Counted from the stretch's first letter, positions 43,957-54,903 are shown. The stretch: 64,000 nucleotides of DNA from Mesorhizobium liriopis (GCF_024053505.1 NZ_JAMXQS010000001.1:496001-560000), one strand, 5' to 3'. Notes: generated by a model not told the origin, from the sequence alone. Numbers and translations are program-made.

Positions 43957-44418
43957 CGCAGCACAATCTCCTTCCAGTCATATCGCGATGATGCCCGAGC
44001 CGTTCGGCTGAGCGCCGGCTACGCTTAAGGATTCGTCGTGGCTCCGGCGCGATGGCTGTCTAATTGCGCAGTGCAATATCCGGGTGGCAGCACGATCGAT
44101 GCGCTTCTTGTGGGTTGTTCTGGCTCGTTCCTTGGCTCCGGAGGCTGAAGCTTGAGCCAAACTTGCTTTAAATCTTAATGCTTTCCTAAGCCCTTCGCGA
44201 AAACGTGGCTTTTGCGCAACACGGATTTTCCAACCCCCCTCTGAGGGCCCCCCGAACGGTTGATTGCGATTGAACCGGCCAACCGCGCTGGTAAGTGTGG
44301 ATCACGAAAGAGGGGCGGTGGCCCGCATCTTTTTCGAGAAGGGGATGGGGCAGGGAAAGCTGTCCTTCAGCAAGTGAAATCCCAGACCCGCTTTGAAACT
44401 TTGACTGGAGGTCAGAAA
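43957..44418 (+). promoter_or_regulatory. Long intergenic leader before the porin gene
   Basis: 462 bases without a credible gene. It contains an AT-richer block near 44155-44185 with CTTGCT-N17-CCTAAG as a weak promoter match, a run CCCCCCTCTGAGGGCCCCCC (44233-44252) able to fold, and then a purine-rich stretch up to the GGAGG site at 44407-44411. The frame of the porin stays open from 44260 but that extension is basic and lacks a signal, so it is treated as leader. Confidence 0.45.
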
Positions 44419-45570
44419 ATGAACATCAAGAGCCTGCTCCTCGGCTCAGCTGCAGCTCTGGTTGCAGTTTCGGGTGCGCGCGCTGCTGACGCAGTGGTCG
44501 TGGCCGAGCCGGAGCCCATGGAATACGTTCGCGTTTGCGACGTTTACGGCACCGGTTACTTCTACATCCCCGGCACCGAGACCTGCCTGCGCGTCGGCGG
44601 CTATGTCCGTTTCGACATCAACGGCGGTGACCTGCTCGCTGGCCAGAGCGACACCTACAACACCAACGCCCGCTTCTCGCTCCAGGTTTCGACCGCTTCG
44701 GAGACCGAGCTCGGCACGCTGCGCACCTACGTTGAGACGCGTTTCAACTACGGCAACGGCGGCAACGACTCGGCCGGCATCCGCTTCAACGCTGCTGATC
44801 CGTTCGATGCGACCGACGACACGGGCGTTTCGCTCAACTTCGCCTGGATCCAGCTCGGTGGCTTCCGCGTCGGTAAGGACGAGTCGCTCTTCACCACGTT
44901 CCCCGGCTACGCTGGCAACGTGATCAAGGACGACCAGGTCGTTCCGTTCGGCCCGTATGACACGAACCTCATCTCCTACACCGCCGATTTCGGCAACGGC
45001 TTCTCGGCTGCAGTGTCGGTTGAAGAAGGCAATGGTTCGGACGAGATCGACTCCTACGTTCCGCACGTGGTTGGTGGTCTGAAGTACACCGGCGGCTGGG
45101 GTGGCATCACCGGCGTCGCCGCTTACGACGCCAACAACGAAGAATTCGCTGGCAAGGTCCGCGTTGACTTCACCGTCAACGACGCCTTCTCGCTCTTCGT
45201 GATGGGCGGCTACAAGACCGACGACGGCGACGTGGAAGGCGATCAGTTCGACTTCAACGACGGCTCGAACTTCTACGGCAACTGGCGTGGTGGTGACGAC
45301 GATCAGGCTAACGGCGGTGACGGCTTCGCTGTCTGGGCTGGCGCTTCCTACGTCCTGACCCCGCAGGCCACGATCAACGGCCAGGTCTCGTATGACGAAG
45401 GCGAAGCCTTCCAGGCCAACCTGAACGTGTCGTACGAAGTCGTTCCGGGCTTCAAGATCACGCCTGAAGTCGTGTACGCCAACTACGGCAGCGACACCGA
45501 CCCGCGTCGTGGCAGCAGCGACGACGACAACGAGTTCGGTGGCGTTCTCCGCTTCCAGCGCTCGTTCTAA
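44419..45570 (+). CDS. Omp2-type alphaproteobacterial porin
   Basis: Outer-membrane beta-barrel channel for small solutes (16-strand, PF02530 family). 383 residues: signal peptide LLLGSAAALVAVSGARA (cleavage after ARA near 22), then the conserved start of the family, EYVRVCDVYGTGYFYIPGTE and TCLRVGGYVRFDI, with the Cys pair near 37 and 54; the C-terminus ends GGVLRFQRSF with the terminal Phe needed for insertion. The acidic loops (DDDQANGGDG) are typical. Ideal GGAGG site, highly biased codon use and a strong terminator point to high expression. Confidence 0.95.
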   Translation: MNIKSLLLGSAAALVAVSGARAADAVVVAEPEPMEYVRVCDVYGTGYFYIPGTETCLRVGGYVRFDINGGDLLAGQSDTYNTNARFSLQVSTASETELGTLRTYVETRFNYGNGGNDSAGIRFNAADPFDATDDTGVSLNFAWIQLGGFRVGKDESLFTTFPGYAGNVIKDDQVVPFGPYDTNLISYTADFGNGFSAAVSVEEGNGSDEIDSYVPHVVGGLKYTGGWGGITGVAAYDANNEEFAGKVRVDFTVNDAFSLFVMGGYKTDDGDVEGDQFDFNDGSNFYGNWRGGDDDQANGGDGFAVWAGASYVLTPQATINGQVSYDEGEAFQANLNVSYEVVPGFKITPEVVYANYGSDTDPRRGSSDDDNEFGGVLRFQRSF

Positions 45571-45591
45571 TCGAACGTTCGTTTAAAACAG

Positions 45592-45623
45592 AAAGCCCGG
45601 TGAGCAATCACCGGGCTTTTTGC
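45592..45623 (+). terminator. Strong intrinsic terminator of the porin gene
   Basis: AAAGCCCGGTGA (45592-45603) and TCACCGGGCTTT (45608-45619) form a perfect 12-bp stem closed by a GCAA tetraloop and followed by TT, then GCTTTTG. It lies 21 bases after the porin stop. Confidence 0.95.
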
Positions 45624-45986
45624 TTTTGTGAGGATGATGTGCCTGACTGAAAACTGTTCGCCGAGCCGAGTGGCGGCGTGTTGTGTTCTTTCGAGCAAGC
45701 AGTGAGGGCGAGCGGCCAGCCGGCTCTCGTCGCCCACGCTAAGGTGGCCGGTCGTGATCGGCGCTCCGGCAACCTCAACAGCGTATATATCTCTCGAGAA
45801 TCGAGCGCGCCGAGCGACCGTGATGGGTCGATGGCTTCAACTATTCTGTGGCTGAGTTGTCGGCAGTCATGCCCTCGATGACGGACGGGACTCATTCTTG
45901 GGACAGTCTCGACATCGAAAGCCCGACTATTCCCTTGATCGACAAGAAGCCGGTGGCCATTGGCAGATTCTGGCTTCCAGCCTCCG
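45624..45986. other. Gene-free region between porin terminator and slt
   Basis: 363 bases with no supported gene. A minus-strand ORF (45608-45895) runs through the porin terminator, has no ribosome-binding site or hydrophobic pattern and is not accepted. A GGGCGAGCGGCC/GGCTCTCGTCGCCC near-inverted repeat (about 45707-45736) could fold into a stable hairpin. Confidence 0.5.
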
Positions 45987-48026
45987 TTAGCCTTGTCGCC
46001 CCGAAACGAGATCTCGGCCGATATCCGCCTTGCCGGTCAGCTGCAATTTGTAGACCTGATAGTTTTCCATCACGCGCTGCACGTAAGCGCGCGTTTCTCC
46101 GTAGGGAATCCGCTCGATCCAATCCACGATCGCATCCAGATCTTGGCCGCGCGGATCGCCATACTTTCGAAGCCACCCGCGAACACGGCCGGGGCCGGCA
46201 TTGTAGCTGGCGAAGGTGAGAATATAGGAGCCGCCGAAACGATCGAGTTGCTCCTGCAGGTATGCCGCGCCCAATGTCGCGTTGTAGCTCGGATCGGTCG
46301 TCAGGCGTGCCACCGCGAAAGGCAGGCCGGCCTTCAGCGCCACCTGTTTGGCCGTACTCGGCATGAGCTGAAGCAGCCCCTGTGCGCCGGCACCCGAAAC
46401 GGCACCCGTGTTGAACTCGCTTTCCTGCCGCGCGATGGCGTAGGCCAAGGCCTTGCCCGCTGCCGTCACATCGGCGGTTTCAGGAATGGCACCGAGCGGG
46501 TGGGTGAGGGCACCGATCTCGAGGCCGCGTGCGGCACCGGCCTTGGCGATTCGCAAACCAAGGAAGTGATTACCCTCGCTTTCCGCCATGCCGGCGAGCA
46601 GCGCCAGATCGTTCGGATTCCCGATCTCGTCCGCCAGCCCGCGATAGAGCGCGTTCGCTAGCCGTGCTGAGCCGGCACTTTGAAGCCGCTCGATGGCACG
46701 GACGGGATCACGCTGTGAAAACTTTGAACGCTCTTCCGCGGATGGCGAGAGTGAGGGAAGCGCCGAGGGGCCCGTGCCAAGCTTCTCTGCTGCCAGCTGC
46801 CCGTAGAAGGTCGTGCCGAAGCCGGCGGCGCGCCGGTAGAGTTCGGTGCTGGTCGTGCTCCCGCTCGCCTCGGCTGCGCGTCCCATCCAGTAATAGGCGC
46901 GCGACAGGGAAATAGCGCCCGAGACGTTCGGCGCGATCCGCTCGAAATGGGTGGCCGCGAGTTTCGCGTCGTGAAGCCCGCGCAGCGCGTACCAGCCGGC
47001 ATGAAACTCGGCGTCCGCAATATTGGCAGGGCTCTCGGCGGCATGAACGGCAACGAGACGGTAGGCCGTTTTGAAATCGCCGAGATCGACCAGTTCGCGC
47101 GAAAGCACCCGGCGTTCGATCCACCATGCATCGGGATCGACCAGGGCCGCAACGTCGGTCGGCGCCTGAAGCATCACCTGCGCGGCCGCTTCGTCCTTTC
47201 CCTGGCGACGCAAAAGCCGCGCCTTGGCGAACATGAACCCCGCGCCGCGTTGCGCGACAGGCACCGCGTCGAGCAGGGCGGATGCGTTCCTGTCGCTGCG
47301 CAGCACCGCGCCCCACGCCTCGGCGAGTGGCTCCGCATCGGCAAGCGAGGCGACGCGCAGGGCAGAATTGACGCGCTCCGCATAAAGCATGCGCTCCAAG
47401 CGCAGTCGATGATCGATCGGCTGAAGGACCGCGCCGAATTCCTTGAGGATCTGCGCTTCCTGTGGTGCTTCGAGCTTCGCGGTGCGCCAGTATGGCGAGA
47501 GCAGTTTTCGCGCCTGATCGGCTTTGCCGAGCGTCAAATAGGCGCGAGTCAGAAGAATCGTGCCCTCGTAAGTCTCAGGCTTTGTCGCGCCCAGAGTGGC
47601 GACCACATATGCGGCGTCGGGGCGTTCGCGAAAAAGCGCACGCTCGCTGTTGCGCTTGAACGTATCGGCACCCGGCCAGTCCGGCAGGCTCCGCGCCGCG
47701 TCCGCGATCACGCTGCTCGGCGCATTGCGCCCACCATAGGCAATGGCCCAGGTCAGGATTTTGCGGTCGAGCGCGTTCTTCCCCATCGCATCGCGTGCAC
47801 TGAGCGCGTCGCCTACGCGGCCGGCGGCCAGCGCAGCGAGAGCGTCCCGCAGGGGTTCGATCGGGCCGGCCACCAAGACGGCGTCGAATGGGTTCTCGCG
47901 CGTGGGCACGCCAGAGGCAAAGCCGAGTGGCTCGACGGAGGCCACCACATAGGTGGCAGGCAGGATCAGCATGGTCGCAGCGCCCAGCGCGGCGAGCCGT
48001 CTTTTACGCAGCATTGTTCGCTTCAT
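45987..48026 (-). CDS. Soluble lytic transglycosylase
   Basis: Periplasmic enzyme that cleaves peptidoglycan with anhydromuramyl formation. 679 residues: signal segment [20 protein letters not shown], a long alpha-superhelical U/L domain (about 60-510) with TPR-like helices, and the C-terminal SLT domain with catalytic Glu in [10 protein letters not shown] near 537-546, [27 protein letters not shown] and [16 protein letters not shown]. Length and domain order match Slt70-type enzymes. It is transcribed away from dapA. Confidence 0.94.
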   Translation of the reverse strand: MKRTMLRKRRLAALGAATMLILPATYVVASVEPLGFASGVPTRENPFDAVLVAGPIEPLRDALAALAAGRVGDALSARDAMGKNALDRKILTWAIAYGGRNAPSSVIADAARSLPDWPGADTFKRNSERALFRERPDAAYVVATLGATKPETYEGTILLTRAYLTLGKADQARKLLSPYWRTAKLEAPQEAQILKEFGAVLQPIDHRLRLERMLYAERVNSALRVASLADAEPLAEAWGAVLRSDRNASALLDAVPVAQRGAGFMFAKARLLRRQGKDEAAAQVMLQAPTDVAALVDPDAWWIERRVLSRELVDLGDFKTAYRLVAVHAAESPANIADAEFHAGWYALRGLHDAKLAATHFERIAPNVSGAISLSRAYYWMGRAAEASGSTTSTELYRRAAGFGTTFYGQLAAEKLGTGPSALPSLSPSAEERSKFSQRDPVRAIERLQSAGSARLANALYRGLADEIGNPNDLALLAGMAESEGNHFLGLRIAKAGAARGLEIGALTHPLGAIPETADVTAAGKALAYAIARQESEFNTGAVSGAGAQGLLQLMPSTAKQVALKAGLPFAVARLTTDPSYNATLGAAYLQEQLDRFGGSYILTFASYNAGPGRVRGWLRKYGDPRGQDLDAIVDWIERIPYGETRAYVQRVMENYQVYKLQLTGKADIGRDLVSGRQG

Positions 48027-48244
48027 CTGAACCGTCCATACAGGAAACGGGAGGAAGGTCGCTTCAACAAACCGTAGGGAACCATGGTGAACGGAGGCTT
48101 AAGCCAAAATGCGACGGGCTCGTGACGGCGCTTGAACCGCCATCGACCCGCCATTATGGTGCCGCCGCTCCCTGCAGGCCGTCGGCAATGCGTGGGCCCC
48201 AACTTCGCGCTCGCGATGCCGCGCACCCCAAGGATTGCTTCCGC

Positions 48245-49126
48245 ATGTTTCGAGGATCGATCACCGCACTTGTCACCCCGTTCGCCGCGGATGGTTCGGT
48301 GGATGAGGACGCGTTTCGCGCTTATGTCGAATGGCAGATCGGCGAAGGCACGAACGGCTTCGTGCCGGTCGGCACCACCGGCGAGTCGCCCACGCTCAGT
48401 CATGAAGAGCACGCCCGCGTCGTGAAGGCCTGCGTCGAAACGGCGAAGGGCCGCGTTCCGGTGATCGCGGGGGCGGGCTCGAACAACACGATCGAAGCCG
48501 TCAGCCTCGCCCGTCATGCCGAAGAAGTCGGCGCGGATGCCGTTCTGGTCGTCACCCCTTACTACAACAAGCCGACCCAGCGCGGCCTCTACGAGCACTT
48601 CGCCGCTGTGGCCAAGGCCGTGAAGCTGCCGATCGTGATCTACAACATTCCCGGCCGCTCGGTGATCGACATGCTGCCCGAAACCATGGGCCGCCTTGCC
48701 AAGGATTTTTCGAATATCGTCGGCGTGAAGGATTCGACCGGCAAGGTCGAGCGCGTCTCCGAACAGCGCATCACCTGCGGCCACGACTTCATCCAGCTGT
48801 CGGGCGAGGATGCTTCCGCGCTCGGCTTCAATGCCCATGGCGGACAGGGGGCAATCTCGGTGACCTCCAACGTCGCCCCGCGTCTTTGTGCCGAGTTCCA
48901 GCAAGCCTCGCTTTCGGGCGATCACGCCAAGGCGCTCGAGTTGCAGGACCGCTTGATGCCGCTGCACAAGGCGATCTTCATCGAGGCGGGTGTGTCGGGA
49001 TCGAAATATGCGCTCGAAAAGCTTGGCAAGGTCGCGAACCGCGTGCGCTCGCCGCTGGTGACCGTCGAGAACTCCACGGCCGAGAAGATCGATGAGGCAC
49101 TCGTCCATGCCGGGCTGATGAATTGA
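48245..49126 (+). CDS. dapA: 4-hydroxy-tetrahydrodipicolinate synthase
   Basis: First committed step of lysine and meso-diaminopimelate synthesis: condenses pyruvate with aspartate semialdehyde. 293 residues, TIM barrel: [14 protein letters not shown] near 43-56, Tyr 133 (VIYNIPGRS) and Schiff-base Lys 162 (VGVKDSTG); all active-site residues present. ATG 48245 begins [13 protein letters not shown]; the open frame extends upstream but without family similarity. smpB follows after 26 bases. Confidence 0.96.
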   Translation: MFRGSITALVTPFAADGSVDEDAFRAYVEWQIGEGTNGFVPVGTTGESPTLSHEEHARVVKACVETAKGRVPVIAGAGSNNTIEAVSLARHAEEVGADAVLVVTPYYNKPTQRGLYEHFAAVAKAVKLPIVIYNIPGRSVIDMLPETMGRLAKDFSNIVGVKDSTGKVERVSEQRITCGHDFIQLSGEDASALGFNAHGGQGAISVTSNVAPRLCAEFQQASLSGDHAKALELQDRLMPLHKAIFIEAGVSGSKYALEKLGKVANRVRSPLVTVENSTAEKIDEALVHAGLMN

Positions 49127-49152
49127 ACAGGCCAGAGACCTATATCTGAGCC

Positions 49153-49626
49153 ATGGCACCCAAGAAGGATCCCAACAACAAGACCGTGGCCGAGAACCGC
49201 AAGGCGCGCTTCGCCTATGAGGTGATCGACACGCTCGAAACCGGCCTCGTGCTCACCGGCACGGAGGTGAAGTCCCTGCGCGAGGGGCAGGCCAATATCG
49301 GCGAATCCTATGCCTCGGCCGAAGACGGCGAGATCTGGCTGATCAACTCGTACCTGCCCGAATATCTGCAGGGCAACCGCTTCAACCATGAGCCGCGCCG
49401 TCGCCGGAAGCTCCTGGTCAGCAAGCGCGAGAGGGCACGCTTGGCGCAAAGCGTCGAGCGAGAGGGCATGACCATGGTGCCGTTGAAGATCTACTTCAAC
49501 GACCGTGGCCGCGCCAAGCTCCTGCTCGCCATTGCGCGAGGCAAGAAGCTGCACGACAAGCGCGAGACCGAAAAGCAGCGCGATTGGGGCCGGGAAAAGG
49601 CTCGTCTCCTAAAGGATCGCGGCTAA
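49153..49626 (+). CDS. smpB: SsrA-binding protein SmpB
   Basis: Binds tmRNA and delivers it to stalled ribosomes for trans-translation. 157 residues with the full OB-fold: [55 protein letters not shown] and the basic C-terminal tail [20 protein letters not shown] that enters the decoding centre. Downstream of dapA as in many rhizobia. It overlaps the end of the convergent glycosylase gene by four bases. Confidence 0.97.
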   Translation: MAPKKDPNNKTVAENRKARFAYEVIDTLETGLVLTGTEVKSLREGQANIGESYASAEDGEIWLINSYLPEYLQGNRFNHEPRRRRKLLVSKRERARLAQSVEREGMTMVPLKIYFNDRGRAKLLLAIARGKKLHDKRETEKQRDWGREKARLLKDRG

Positions 49627-50285
49627 GCGGCTCCGTCGAGGAATGTCCTGATCTGCGCGAAAACGGCGCGGAACATGTCCGTGGTCAGCACGCCGGTATT
49701 GGTGTTGTAGCGCGAGCAGTGATAGCTGCCGAACAGCGTGATCCCGCCGATCTCGTGCCGCGAGCCATGCCCGAACTTTTCGCGCGAAACCTTTCCGCCG
49801 AGCGCGCGCACCGTCGATTGATGCGCGATCGAGCCGAGTGCCAGCACGGCACTGAGTTTCCCGAAGCGTGTGAATGCCGGTTCGAGGAATTGGCGGCATG
49901 TCGTGATTTCGGCGGGCGTCGGCTTGTTCTGCGGCGGCACGCAGCGAACGGCGTTGACGATAGCCGAACCCTTCAGCCGCAGACTGTCATCAGGGCGTGC
50001 CTCGAACACACCTGACGCGAAGCCGTATTCCAGCATGGTGCTGTAGAGAAGATCGCCCGCATAGTCTCCGGTGAAGGGACGGCCCGTACGGTTCGCACCG
50101 CGCAGACCCGGCGCCAAGCCGACGATCAGAAGCCGTACGCTTTGGTCGCCATCGGCTGTTGCCCAAAGCGGGACCGGCGCATTATGCCAGCTGGGCTCCT
50201 TCAGGCGCCACTCTTCGCGGAAGGCCACCAGCCTGGGGCATAGTGGGCAATCGCGCGAAGGCTCTCCCGCCTGCGCAGCGCTCAA
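49623..50285 (-). CDS. Type 5 uracil-DNA glycosylase (UdgB family)
   Basis: DNA repair glycosylase of the UDG superfamily. The 220-residue protein has [20 protein letters not shown] from 56 on, then a [11 protein letters not shown] motif near 189-199 in place of the usual HPSPxN-type motif 2. Four Cys at 13, 16, 115 and 130 (CPLC, VRCVPP, TTCRQF) match the iron-sulfur ligands of types 4 and 5. It starts within the stop of the NYN gene (ATGA), so both are coupled. Confidence 0.9.
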   Translation of the reverse strand: MSAAQAGEPSRDCPLCPRLVAFREEWRLKEPSWHNAPVPLWATADGDQSVRLLIVGLAPGLRGANRTGRPFTGDYAGDLLYSTMLEYGFASGVFEARPDDSLRLKGSAIVNAVRCVPPQNKPTPAEITTCRQFLEPAFTRFGKLSAVLALGSIAHQSTVRALGGKVSREKFGHGSRHEIGGITLFGSYHCSRYNTNTGVLTTDMFRAVFAQIRTFLDGAA

Positions 50286-50869
50286 GATGTGATCTCGTCA
50301 GCATCCTGCGCGACCGGCTCGGGCTTGCGCATCGGCCGTTCGGACGGGTCTCGCCCGACTTCGGATTTCAGCGAGTTGAGGTCGATGAAGTGATCGGCTT
50401 GCCGCCGCAGCTCGTCCGAGATCATCGGCGGCTGCGAGATGATGGTGGAGACCACGCTGACCTTGCGTCCCTTGCGCTGCAAGGCATCGACCAGGATGCG
50501 GAAATCGCCGTCGCCCGAAAAGATCACGTAATGATCCACGGAATCGGAGAGCTGGAGGGCGTCGATCACCAGCTCGATATCCATGTTGCCCTTGATCTTG
50601 CGACGCCCGAGCGCGTCCACGAACTCTTTCGCCGGTTTGGTCACGACCTTGTAGCCGTTATAGTCGAGCCAATCGATCAGCGGTCGGATCGAGGAATATT
50701 CCTGATCTTCCACGAGCGCGGTGTAGTAATAGGCCCTCAAAAGATAACCGCGCTTCTGGAAACTTCCGAGCAGCTTGCGATAGTCGATGTCGAACCCCAG
50801 CGCCCGCGAAGTCGCGTAAAGATTGGCTCCGTCGATGAAGAGCGCGATCTTTTCGCGGGGATCAAACAT
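50282..50869 (-). CDS. NYN-domain (LabA/DUF88) putative RNase
   Basis: A 195-residue PIN-like protein: KIALFIDGANLYATSRALGF near 7-26 with the first acidic residue, GNMDIELVIDALQL near 103-116 and YVIFSGDGDFRILVDAL near 121-137 supply the expected Asp cluster for metal-dependent RNA cleavage. Such LabA-like proteins adjoin rpoZ in many Rhizobiales. Substrate unknown. The C-terminus is acidic and Pro-rich. It shares a divergent region of 197 bases with rpoZ. Confidence 0.9.
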   Translation of the reverse strand: MFDPREKIALFIDGANLYATSRALGFDIDYRKLLGSFQKRGYLLRAYYYTALVEDQEYSSIRPLIDWLDYNGYKVVTKPAKEFVDALGRRKIKGNMDIELVIDALQLSDSVDHYVIFSGDGDFRILVDALQRKGRKVSVVSTIISQPPMISDELRRQADHFIDLNSLKSEVGRDPSERPMRKPEPVAQDADEITS

Positions 50870-50993
50870 TCAAAAAACCTTCACGCGGCAATATGGAACA
50901 GAGAAGAGATCGAACTCTTCTTCGATATTGCGCGGCGGCTATGGGAAGCAAGAGGTTATCATACCATTGCGCGCATCAGCCACAGCTTCCACG

Positions 50994-51022
50994 CTTGTGT
51001 TAGAGAGCGTCTGACGCTATGT
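50994..51022 (+). promoter_or_regulatory. Candidate rpoZ promoter
   Basis: CTTGTG (50994-50999), a 17-base spacer and CTATGT (51017-51022) match the rhizobial housekeeping consensus CTTGAC-N17-CTATAT at nine of twelve positions; the rpoZ start lies 45 bases further on. Confidence 0.6.
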
Positions 51023-51066
51023 GAGCGGAAAATCCCAGACATTCCGATTGATGAAAGGGGCAGCCC

Positions 51067-51459
51067 ATGGCCCGCGTCACCGTCGAAGATTGCATCGACA
51101 AGGTCAATAACCGTTTCGAGCTGGTTCTGCTCGCTGGCCATCGCGCCCGCCAGATCAGCCAGGGCGCGCAGATCACCGTGCCGCGTGACAACGACAAGAA
51201 CCCAGTCGTCGCGCTGCGCGAGATTGCCGATGAATCCCTGTCGCCCGACGATCTGAAGGAAGACCTGATCCACTCGCTGCAGAAGCATGTCGAGGTGGAC
51301 GAGCCGGAAGCACCCGCTGCCGAGATCGATGCGACCGCCGAGGTTGCGACGGCCGAAGTCGAGCGCGACGACGACATCGCCTTCGACCAGATGTCGGAAG
51401 AAGACCTGCTCGCCGGCATCGAAGGCCTCGTGCCGCCGGAAAAGACGGAAGACTACTAA
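51067..51459 (+). CDS. rpoZ: RNA polymerase omega subunit
   Basis: Assembly factor of RNA polymerase and part of the ppGpp-binding site. 130 residues: [56 protein letters not shown], followed by the acidic C-terminal extension of alphaproteobacteria. AAAGGGGC precedes ATG. The partner gene for ppGpp metabolism (rsh) is next, separated by the repeat element at 51460-51517. Confidence 0.97.
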   Translation: MARVTVEDCIDKVNNRFELVLLAGHRARQISQGAQITVPRDNDKNPVVALREIADESLSPDDLKEDLIHSLQKHVEVDEPEAPAAEIDATAEVATAEVERDDDIAFDQMSEEDLLAGIEGLVPPEKTEDY

Positions 51460-51517
51460 GAGCCCGTTTGAGACTATCCTCGGCGGAGGGCCGGCGGGGA
51501 ATTCTCAAAAGGTTCTC
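51460..51517. repeat. Inverted-repeat (MITE-like) element, short copy
   Basis: Begins GAGCCCGTTTGAGA directly after the rpoZ stop and ends TCTCAAAAGGTTCTC, an imperfect inverted repeat of its start. Its core CGGCGGAGGGCC(G/A)GCG matches the reverse strand of the long copy (4211-4372), with AGCC(C/T)GTTTGAGA outside. At 58 bp it appears to be an internally shortened version. It may work as an mRNA hairpin between rpoZ and rsh. Confidence 0.65.
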
Positions 51518-51629
51518 GATCGCGGCCTTCCGCGCTTCCCAGAAGCGTGGTTCGCGCCTATCTACCGACATGCGTCGTGCCGACCCGGCCGGCGCATGTT
51601 TTCGTTTATGAGAGGACTCCGCGCGCCCG

Positions 51630-53873
51630 ATGATGCGCCAGTACGAGCTCGTGGAACGCGTCGGCCGCTACAAGGCCGATGTCAACGAAGCGCTTCTCAA
51701 CAAGGCTTACGTTTATGCCATGCAGAAGCATGGCCATCAGAAGCGTGCTTCCGGCGACCCTTATTTCTCGCATCCGCTCGAGGTCGCCGCGATCCTGACC
51801 GACATGCATCTGGACGAGGCGACGATTGCCGTCGCACTCCTGCATGACACGATCGAGGACACGAGCGCCACGCGCGCCGAGATCGACGAGCTGTTTGGCG
51901 GCGACATGGGCAAGCTGGTCGAGGGGCTGACCAAGCTCAAGAAGCTTGATCTCGTTTCCAAGAAAGCCCAGCAGGCCGAGAACCTGCGCAAGCTGCTGCT
52001 CGCCATCTCGGACGATGTGCGCGTGCTGCTCGTCAAGCTCGCCGACCGTCTCCACAACATGCGCACCCTCGACCACGTGCCGCCCGAAAAGCGGCTTCGC
52101 ATCGCCGAGGAAACCATGGATATCTATGCGCCGCTGGCCGGGCGCATGGGCATGCAGGGCATGCGCGAGGAGCTGGAGGAACTGTCCTTCCGCCATGTGA
52201 ACCCCGACGCCTACAAGACCGTGACCTCGCGGCTGGCGGAGGTCGTCGCGCAGAACAAGGGCGTGATCGGTGACGTCGAAAAGGCACTGTGCAGCCTGTT
52301 CGAGCGCGAGGGCATCAAGGCCAAGGTCAAGGGACGTCAGAAGACGCCGTGGTCGGTCTTCCGCAAGATGGAATCCAAGGCACTCTCCTTCGAGCAGCTC
52401 TCCGACATCTTCGGGTTCCGCGTGATCGTCGACCGCGTCGAGGATTGCTACCGCGCGTTGGGTGCGGTGCATACCACGTGGTCGATGGTGCCCAACCGCT
52501 TCAAGGATTACATCTCGACGCCCAAGCAGAACGACTATCGTTCGATCCACACCACCATCGTGGGTCCCGCGCGCCAGCGTATCGAGTTGCAGATCCGCAC
52601 GCTGGAAATGAACGAGATCGCCGAATACGGCGTGGCCGCGCACTCGATCTACAAGGACAAGGGATCGTCCGGCGCGAACGGCGTCGATCATGCGCTGTCC
52701 AAGGATACCAATGCCTATGCCTGGCTGCGTCGCACCATCGAGCAGTTGGCGGAAGGCGAGAACCCGGAGGACTTCCTCGAAAACACCAAGCTCGAACTGT
52801 TTCAGGACCAGGTCTTCTGCTTCACCCCCAAGGGCATGCTGATTGCACTGCCGAAAGGGGCCACGCCCATCGATTTCGCCTATGCGGTGCACACCGATGT
52901 CGGCGACACCTGCGTGGGCGTGAAGGTCAACGGCCGCATCATGCCATTGATGACCGAGCTGGAAAACGGCGACTCCGTCGAGATCATCCGTTCCAAGGCC
53001 CAGGTTCCGCCGGCCGCCTGGGAGTCGATGGTCGTCACCGCCAAGGCCCGCGCCGCCATCCGGCGCGCGACCAAGACGGCCATCCGCAAGCAATATTCGG
53101 GGCTTGGGATGCGCATCCTCGACCGCGCCTTCGAACGCGCGGGGCGCCGCTTCTCCAAGGAAGCGCTGAAGCCTGTTCTGCATCGTCTGGCGCGCAAGGA
53201 TGTAGAGGACGTGATCGCCGCTGTCGGGCGCGGGGAATTGGCCTCCACCGATGTCGTCCGCGCCGTCTTCCCCGACTACAAGGAAGAGCGCGCCAAGCAG
53301 CAGGCGGCGCCCAAGGAGCGCGAGGAGGGGTGGTTCAACCTGCGCAACGCCGCCGGCATGCTGTTCCAGATACCAGGGCGTTCGAAAGGCAAGAAGTCCG
53401 AGAAGAATGGCGGCGGGAACGGCTCGGCCGTGCCCATCCGCGGCATTCGCGGCGATCTGCCGGTGCGCTTCGGACCGGAGGGGGCCGTGCCGGGCGACCG
53501 CATCGTCGGCATCATGGAGCCGGGCGTCGGCATCACCATCTACCCGATCCAGTCGCCGCTCCTGACGGAATTCGACGACCACACGGATCGCTGGATCGAC
53601 GTGCGCTGGGATATCGATGAGTCGAGCGGCGAGCGCTTCCCGGCGCGTGTCGCGGTGACGGCGATCAATTCGCCGGGCTCGTTGGCCGAGATCGCTCAGG
53701 TCATTGCGTCGAACGACGCCAACATTCACAAGCTGACCATGACGCGCACGGCGCCCGACTTCACCGAGATGCAGTTCGATCTCGAAGTCTGGGGATTGAA
53801 GCACTTGAACCGTGTCATCTCCCGCCTGCGCGATGCACAGAGTGTGAGTGACGCGCGGCGCGTGAACGGGTGA
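51630..53873 (+). CDS. rsh: Bifunctional (p)ppGpp synthetase/hydrolase Rsh
   Basis: Single alphaproteobacterial stringent-response enzyme. 747 residues: hydrolase HD domain (SHPLEV with His 48, HD at 72-73 in LLHDTIED), synthetase domain about 240-350 ([32 protein letters not shown]), TGS near 395-455 ([20 protein letters not shown]), helical and zinc-finger-like region, and a C-terminal ACT domain ([18 protein letters not shown]). Both catalytic motifs look intact. It is often annotated relA or spoT. GTGA overlap region precedes pyrE. Confidence 0.96.
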   Translation: MMRQYELVERVGRYKADVNEALLNKAYVYAMQKHGHQKRASGDPYFSHPLEVAAILTDMHLDEATIAVALLHDTIEDTSATRAEIDELFGGDMGKLVEGLTKLKKLDLVSKKAQQAENLRKLLLAISDDVRVLLVKLADRLHNMRTLDHVPPEKRLRIAEETMDIYAPLAGRMGMQGMREELEELSFRHVNPDAYKTVTSRLAEVVAQNKGVIGDVEKALCSLFEREGIKAKVKGRQKTPWSVFRKMESKALSFEQLSDIFGFRVIVDRVEDCYRALGAVHTTWSMVPNRFKDYISTPKQNDYRSIHTTIVGPARQRIELQIRTLEMNEIAEYGVAAHSIYKDKGSSGANGVDHALSKDTNAYAWLRRTIEQLAEGENPEDFLENTKLELFQDQVFCFTPKGMLIALPKGATPIDFAYAVHTDVGDTCVGVKVNGRIMPLMTELENGDSVEIIRSKAQVPPAAWESMVVTAKARAAIRRATKTAIRKQYSGLGMRILDRAFERAGRRFSKEALKPVLHRLARKDVEDVIAAVGRGELASTDVVRAVFPDYKEERAKQQAAPKEREEGWFNLRNAAGMLFQIPGRSKGKKSEKNGGGNGSAVPIRGIRGDLPVRFGPEGAVPGDRIVGIMEPGVGITIYPIQSPLLTEFDDHTDRWIDVRWDIDESSGERFPARVAVTAINSPGSLAEIAQVIASNDANIHKLTMTRTAPDFTEMQFDLEVWGLKHLNRVISRLRDAQSVSDARRVNG

Positions 53874-53881
53874 GACGAGCG

Positions 53882-54460
53882 ATGCAGAAAGACGATGTGC
53901 TGGACGTGTTCCGCGAAGCGGGCGCCATTCTCGAAGGTCACTTCATCCTGACCTCCGGCTTGCGTAGCCCGGTCTTTCTGCAGAAGGCCCGCGTCTTCAT
54001 GCATCCCGACAAGACGGAAAAGCTCTGCCGCGCGCTGGCCGAGCGCATTCGCGCTGAAGTGGGCGAGGGGATCGACTACGTCGTCGGCCCTGCCATCGGC
54101 GGCCTGATCCCCGCTTATGAGACCGCGCGCCATCTGAAGGTTCCGGCCATCTGGGTCGAGCGTGAGGCGGGCGAGTTCCGTTTGCGCCGCTTCGAGATCG
54201 CGACAGGCGCGCGCGTCGTGATCGTGGAGGATATCGTGACAACGGGCCTTTCGATCCGTGAGACCGTGGATTGCCTGCGCGCGCTTGGGGCCGAAGTCGT
54301 GGCGGCTGCCTGCATCATCGACCGTTCCGCCGGCAAGGCCGAGATCGGCGTTCCGCTCATCGCGCTTGCCGAGCATGAGGTGCCGGCCTATCCCGCCGAT
54401 GCGCTGCCACCCGAACTCGCAGCCATTCCCGCAGTCAAACCCGGCAGCCGGAACATCTGA
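53882..54460 (+). CDS. pyrE: Orotate phosphoribosyltransferase
   Basis: Pyrimidine synthesis: orotate plus PRPP to OMP. 192 residues with [14 protein letters not shown] near 22-35, [16 protein letters not shown] and the PRPP loop [13 protein letters not shown] near 115-127. ATG 53882 gives MQKDDVL, the expected start; GTG 53870, overlapping the rsh stop, would add four residues. Its end shares one base with the acpS start. Confidence 0.95.
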   Translation: MQKDDVLDVFREAGAILEGHFILTSGLRSPVFLQKARVFMHPDKTEKLCRALAERIRAEVGEGIDYVVGPAIGGLIPAYETARHLKVPAIWVEREAGEFRLRRFEIATGARVVIVEDIVTTGLSIRETVDCLRALGAEVVAAACIIDRSAGKAEIGVPLIALAEHEVPAYPADALPPELAAIPAVKPGSRNI

Positions 54461-54858
54461 TGATCATCGGCATCGGCAGCGATTTGATCGATATCCGGCG
54501 CGTCGAGAAAACGCTGGAGCGTCATGGCGAGCGCTTCACCAGTCGCGTCTTCACCGAGATCGAGCGGCAGAAGTCCGATCGCCGCAAGGAGCGCGCCGCG
54601 TCCTACGCCAAACGCTTCGCGGCCAAGGAGGCCTGTTCCAAGGCGCTCGGTACCGGCCTGTCGCAAGGCGTGTTCTGGCGCGACATGGGCGTGGTCAACC
54701 TGCCCAGCGGGAAACCGACCATGCGGCTGACCAATGGGGCGGCGGAGCGGCTGGCCTCGATGGTGCCCGCCGGCAAGACGGCTGCGATCCATCTGACGAT
54801 CACGGACGACTTCCCGCTCGCGCAGGCTTTTGTGATCATCGAAGCGCTGGATTCATAA
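54460..54858 (+). CDS. acpS: Holo-[acyl-carrier-protein] synthase
   Basis: Transfers phosphopantetheine from CoA to acyl carrier protein. 132 residues with [20 protein letters not shown] (metal Asp at 8) and [15 protein letters not shown] near 49-63 (metal Glu), [19 protein letters not shown] at the end. TGATG-type overlap with pyrE. The order acpS-lepB-rnc-era is standard in alphaproteobacteria. Confidence 0.97.
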   Translation: MIIGIGSDLIDIRRVEKTLERHGERFTSRVFTEIERQKSDRRKERAASYAKRFAAKEACSKALGTGLSQGVFWRDMGVVNLPSGKPTMRLTNGAAERLASMVPAGKTAAIHLTITDDFPLAQAFVIIEALDS

Positions 54859-54903
54859 GAACAACTTCGCGCCGCAATCGCAGCGAAGGAGTGCCGTTGC
54901 CGG

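Noticed and set aside
43718-44011. ORFs across the tRNA-Ser gene
   Set aside because: They are read through a well-folded tRNA and have no start signals.
45608-45895. 95-codon minus-strand ORF after the porin
   Set aside because: Overlaps the porin terminator, has no ribosome-binding site and an Arg/Ser-rich composition; treated as non-coding.
51606-53804. 732-codon ORF antisense to rsh
   Set aside because: Long antisense frames are usual in GC-rich genomes; the sense frame has full Rsh domains and the antisense one no motif.
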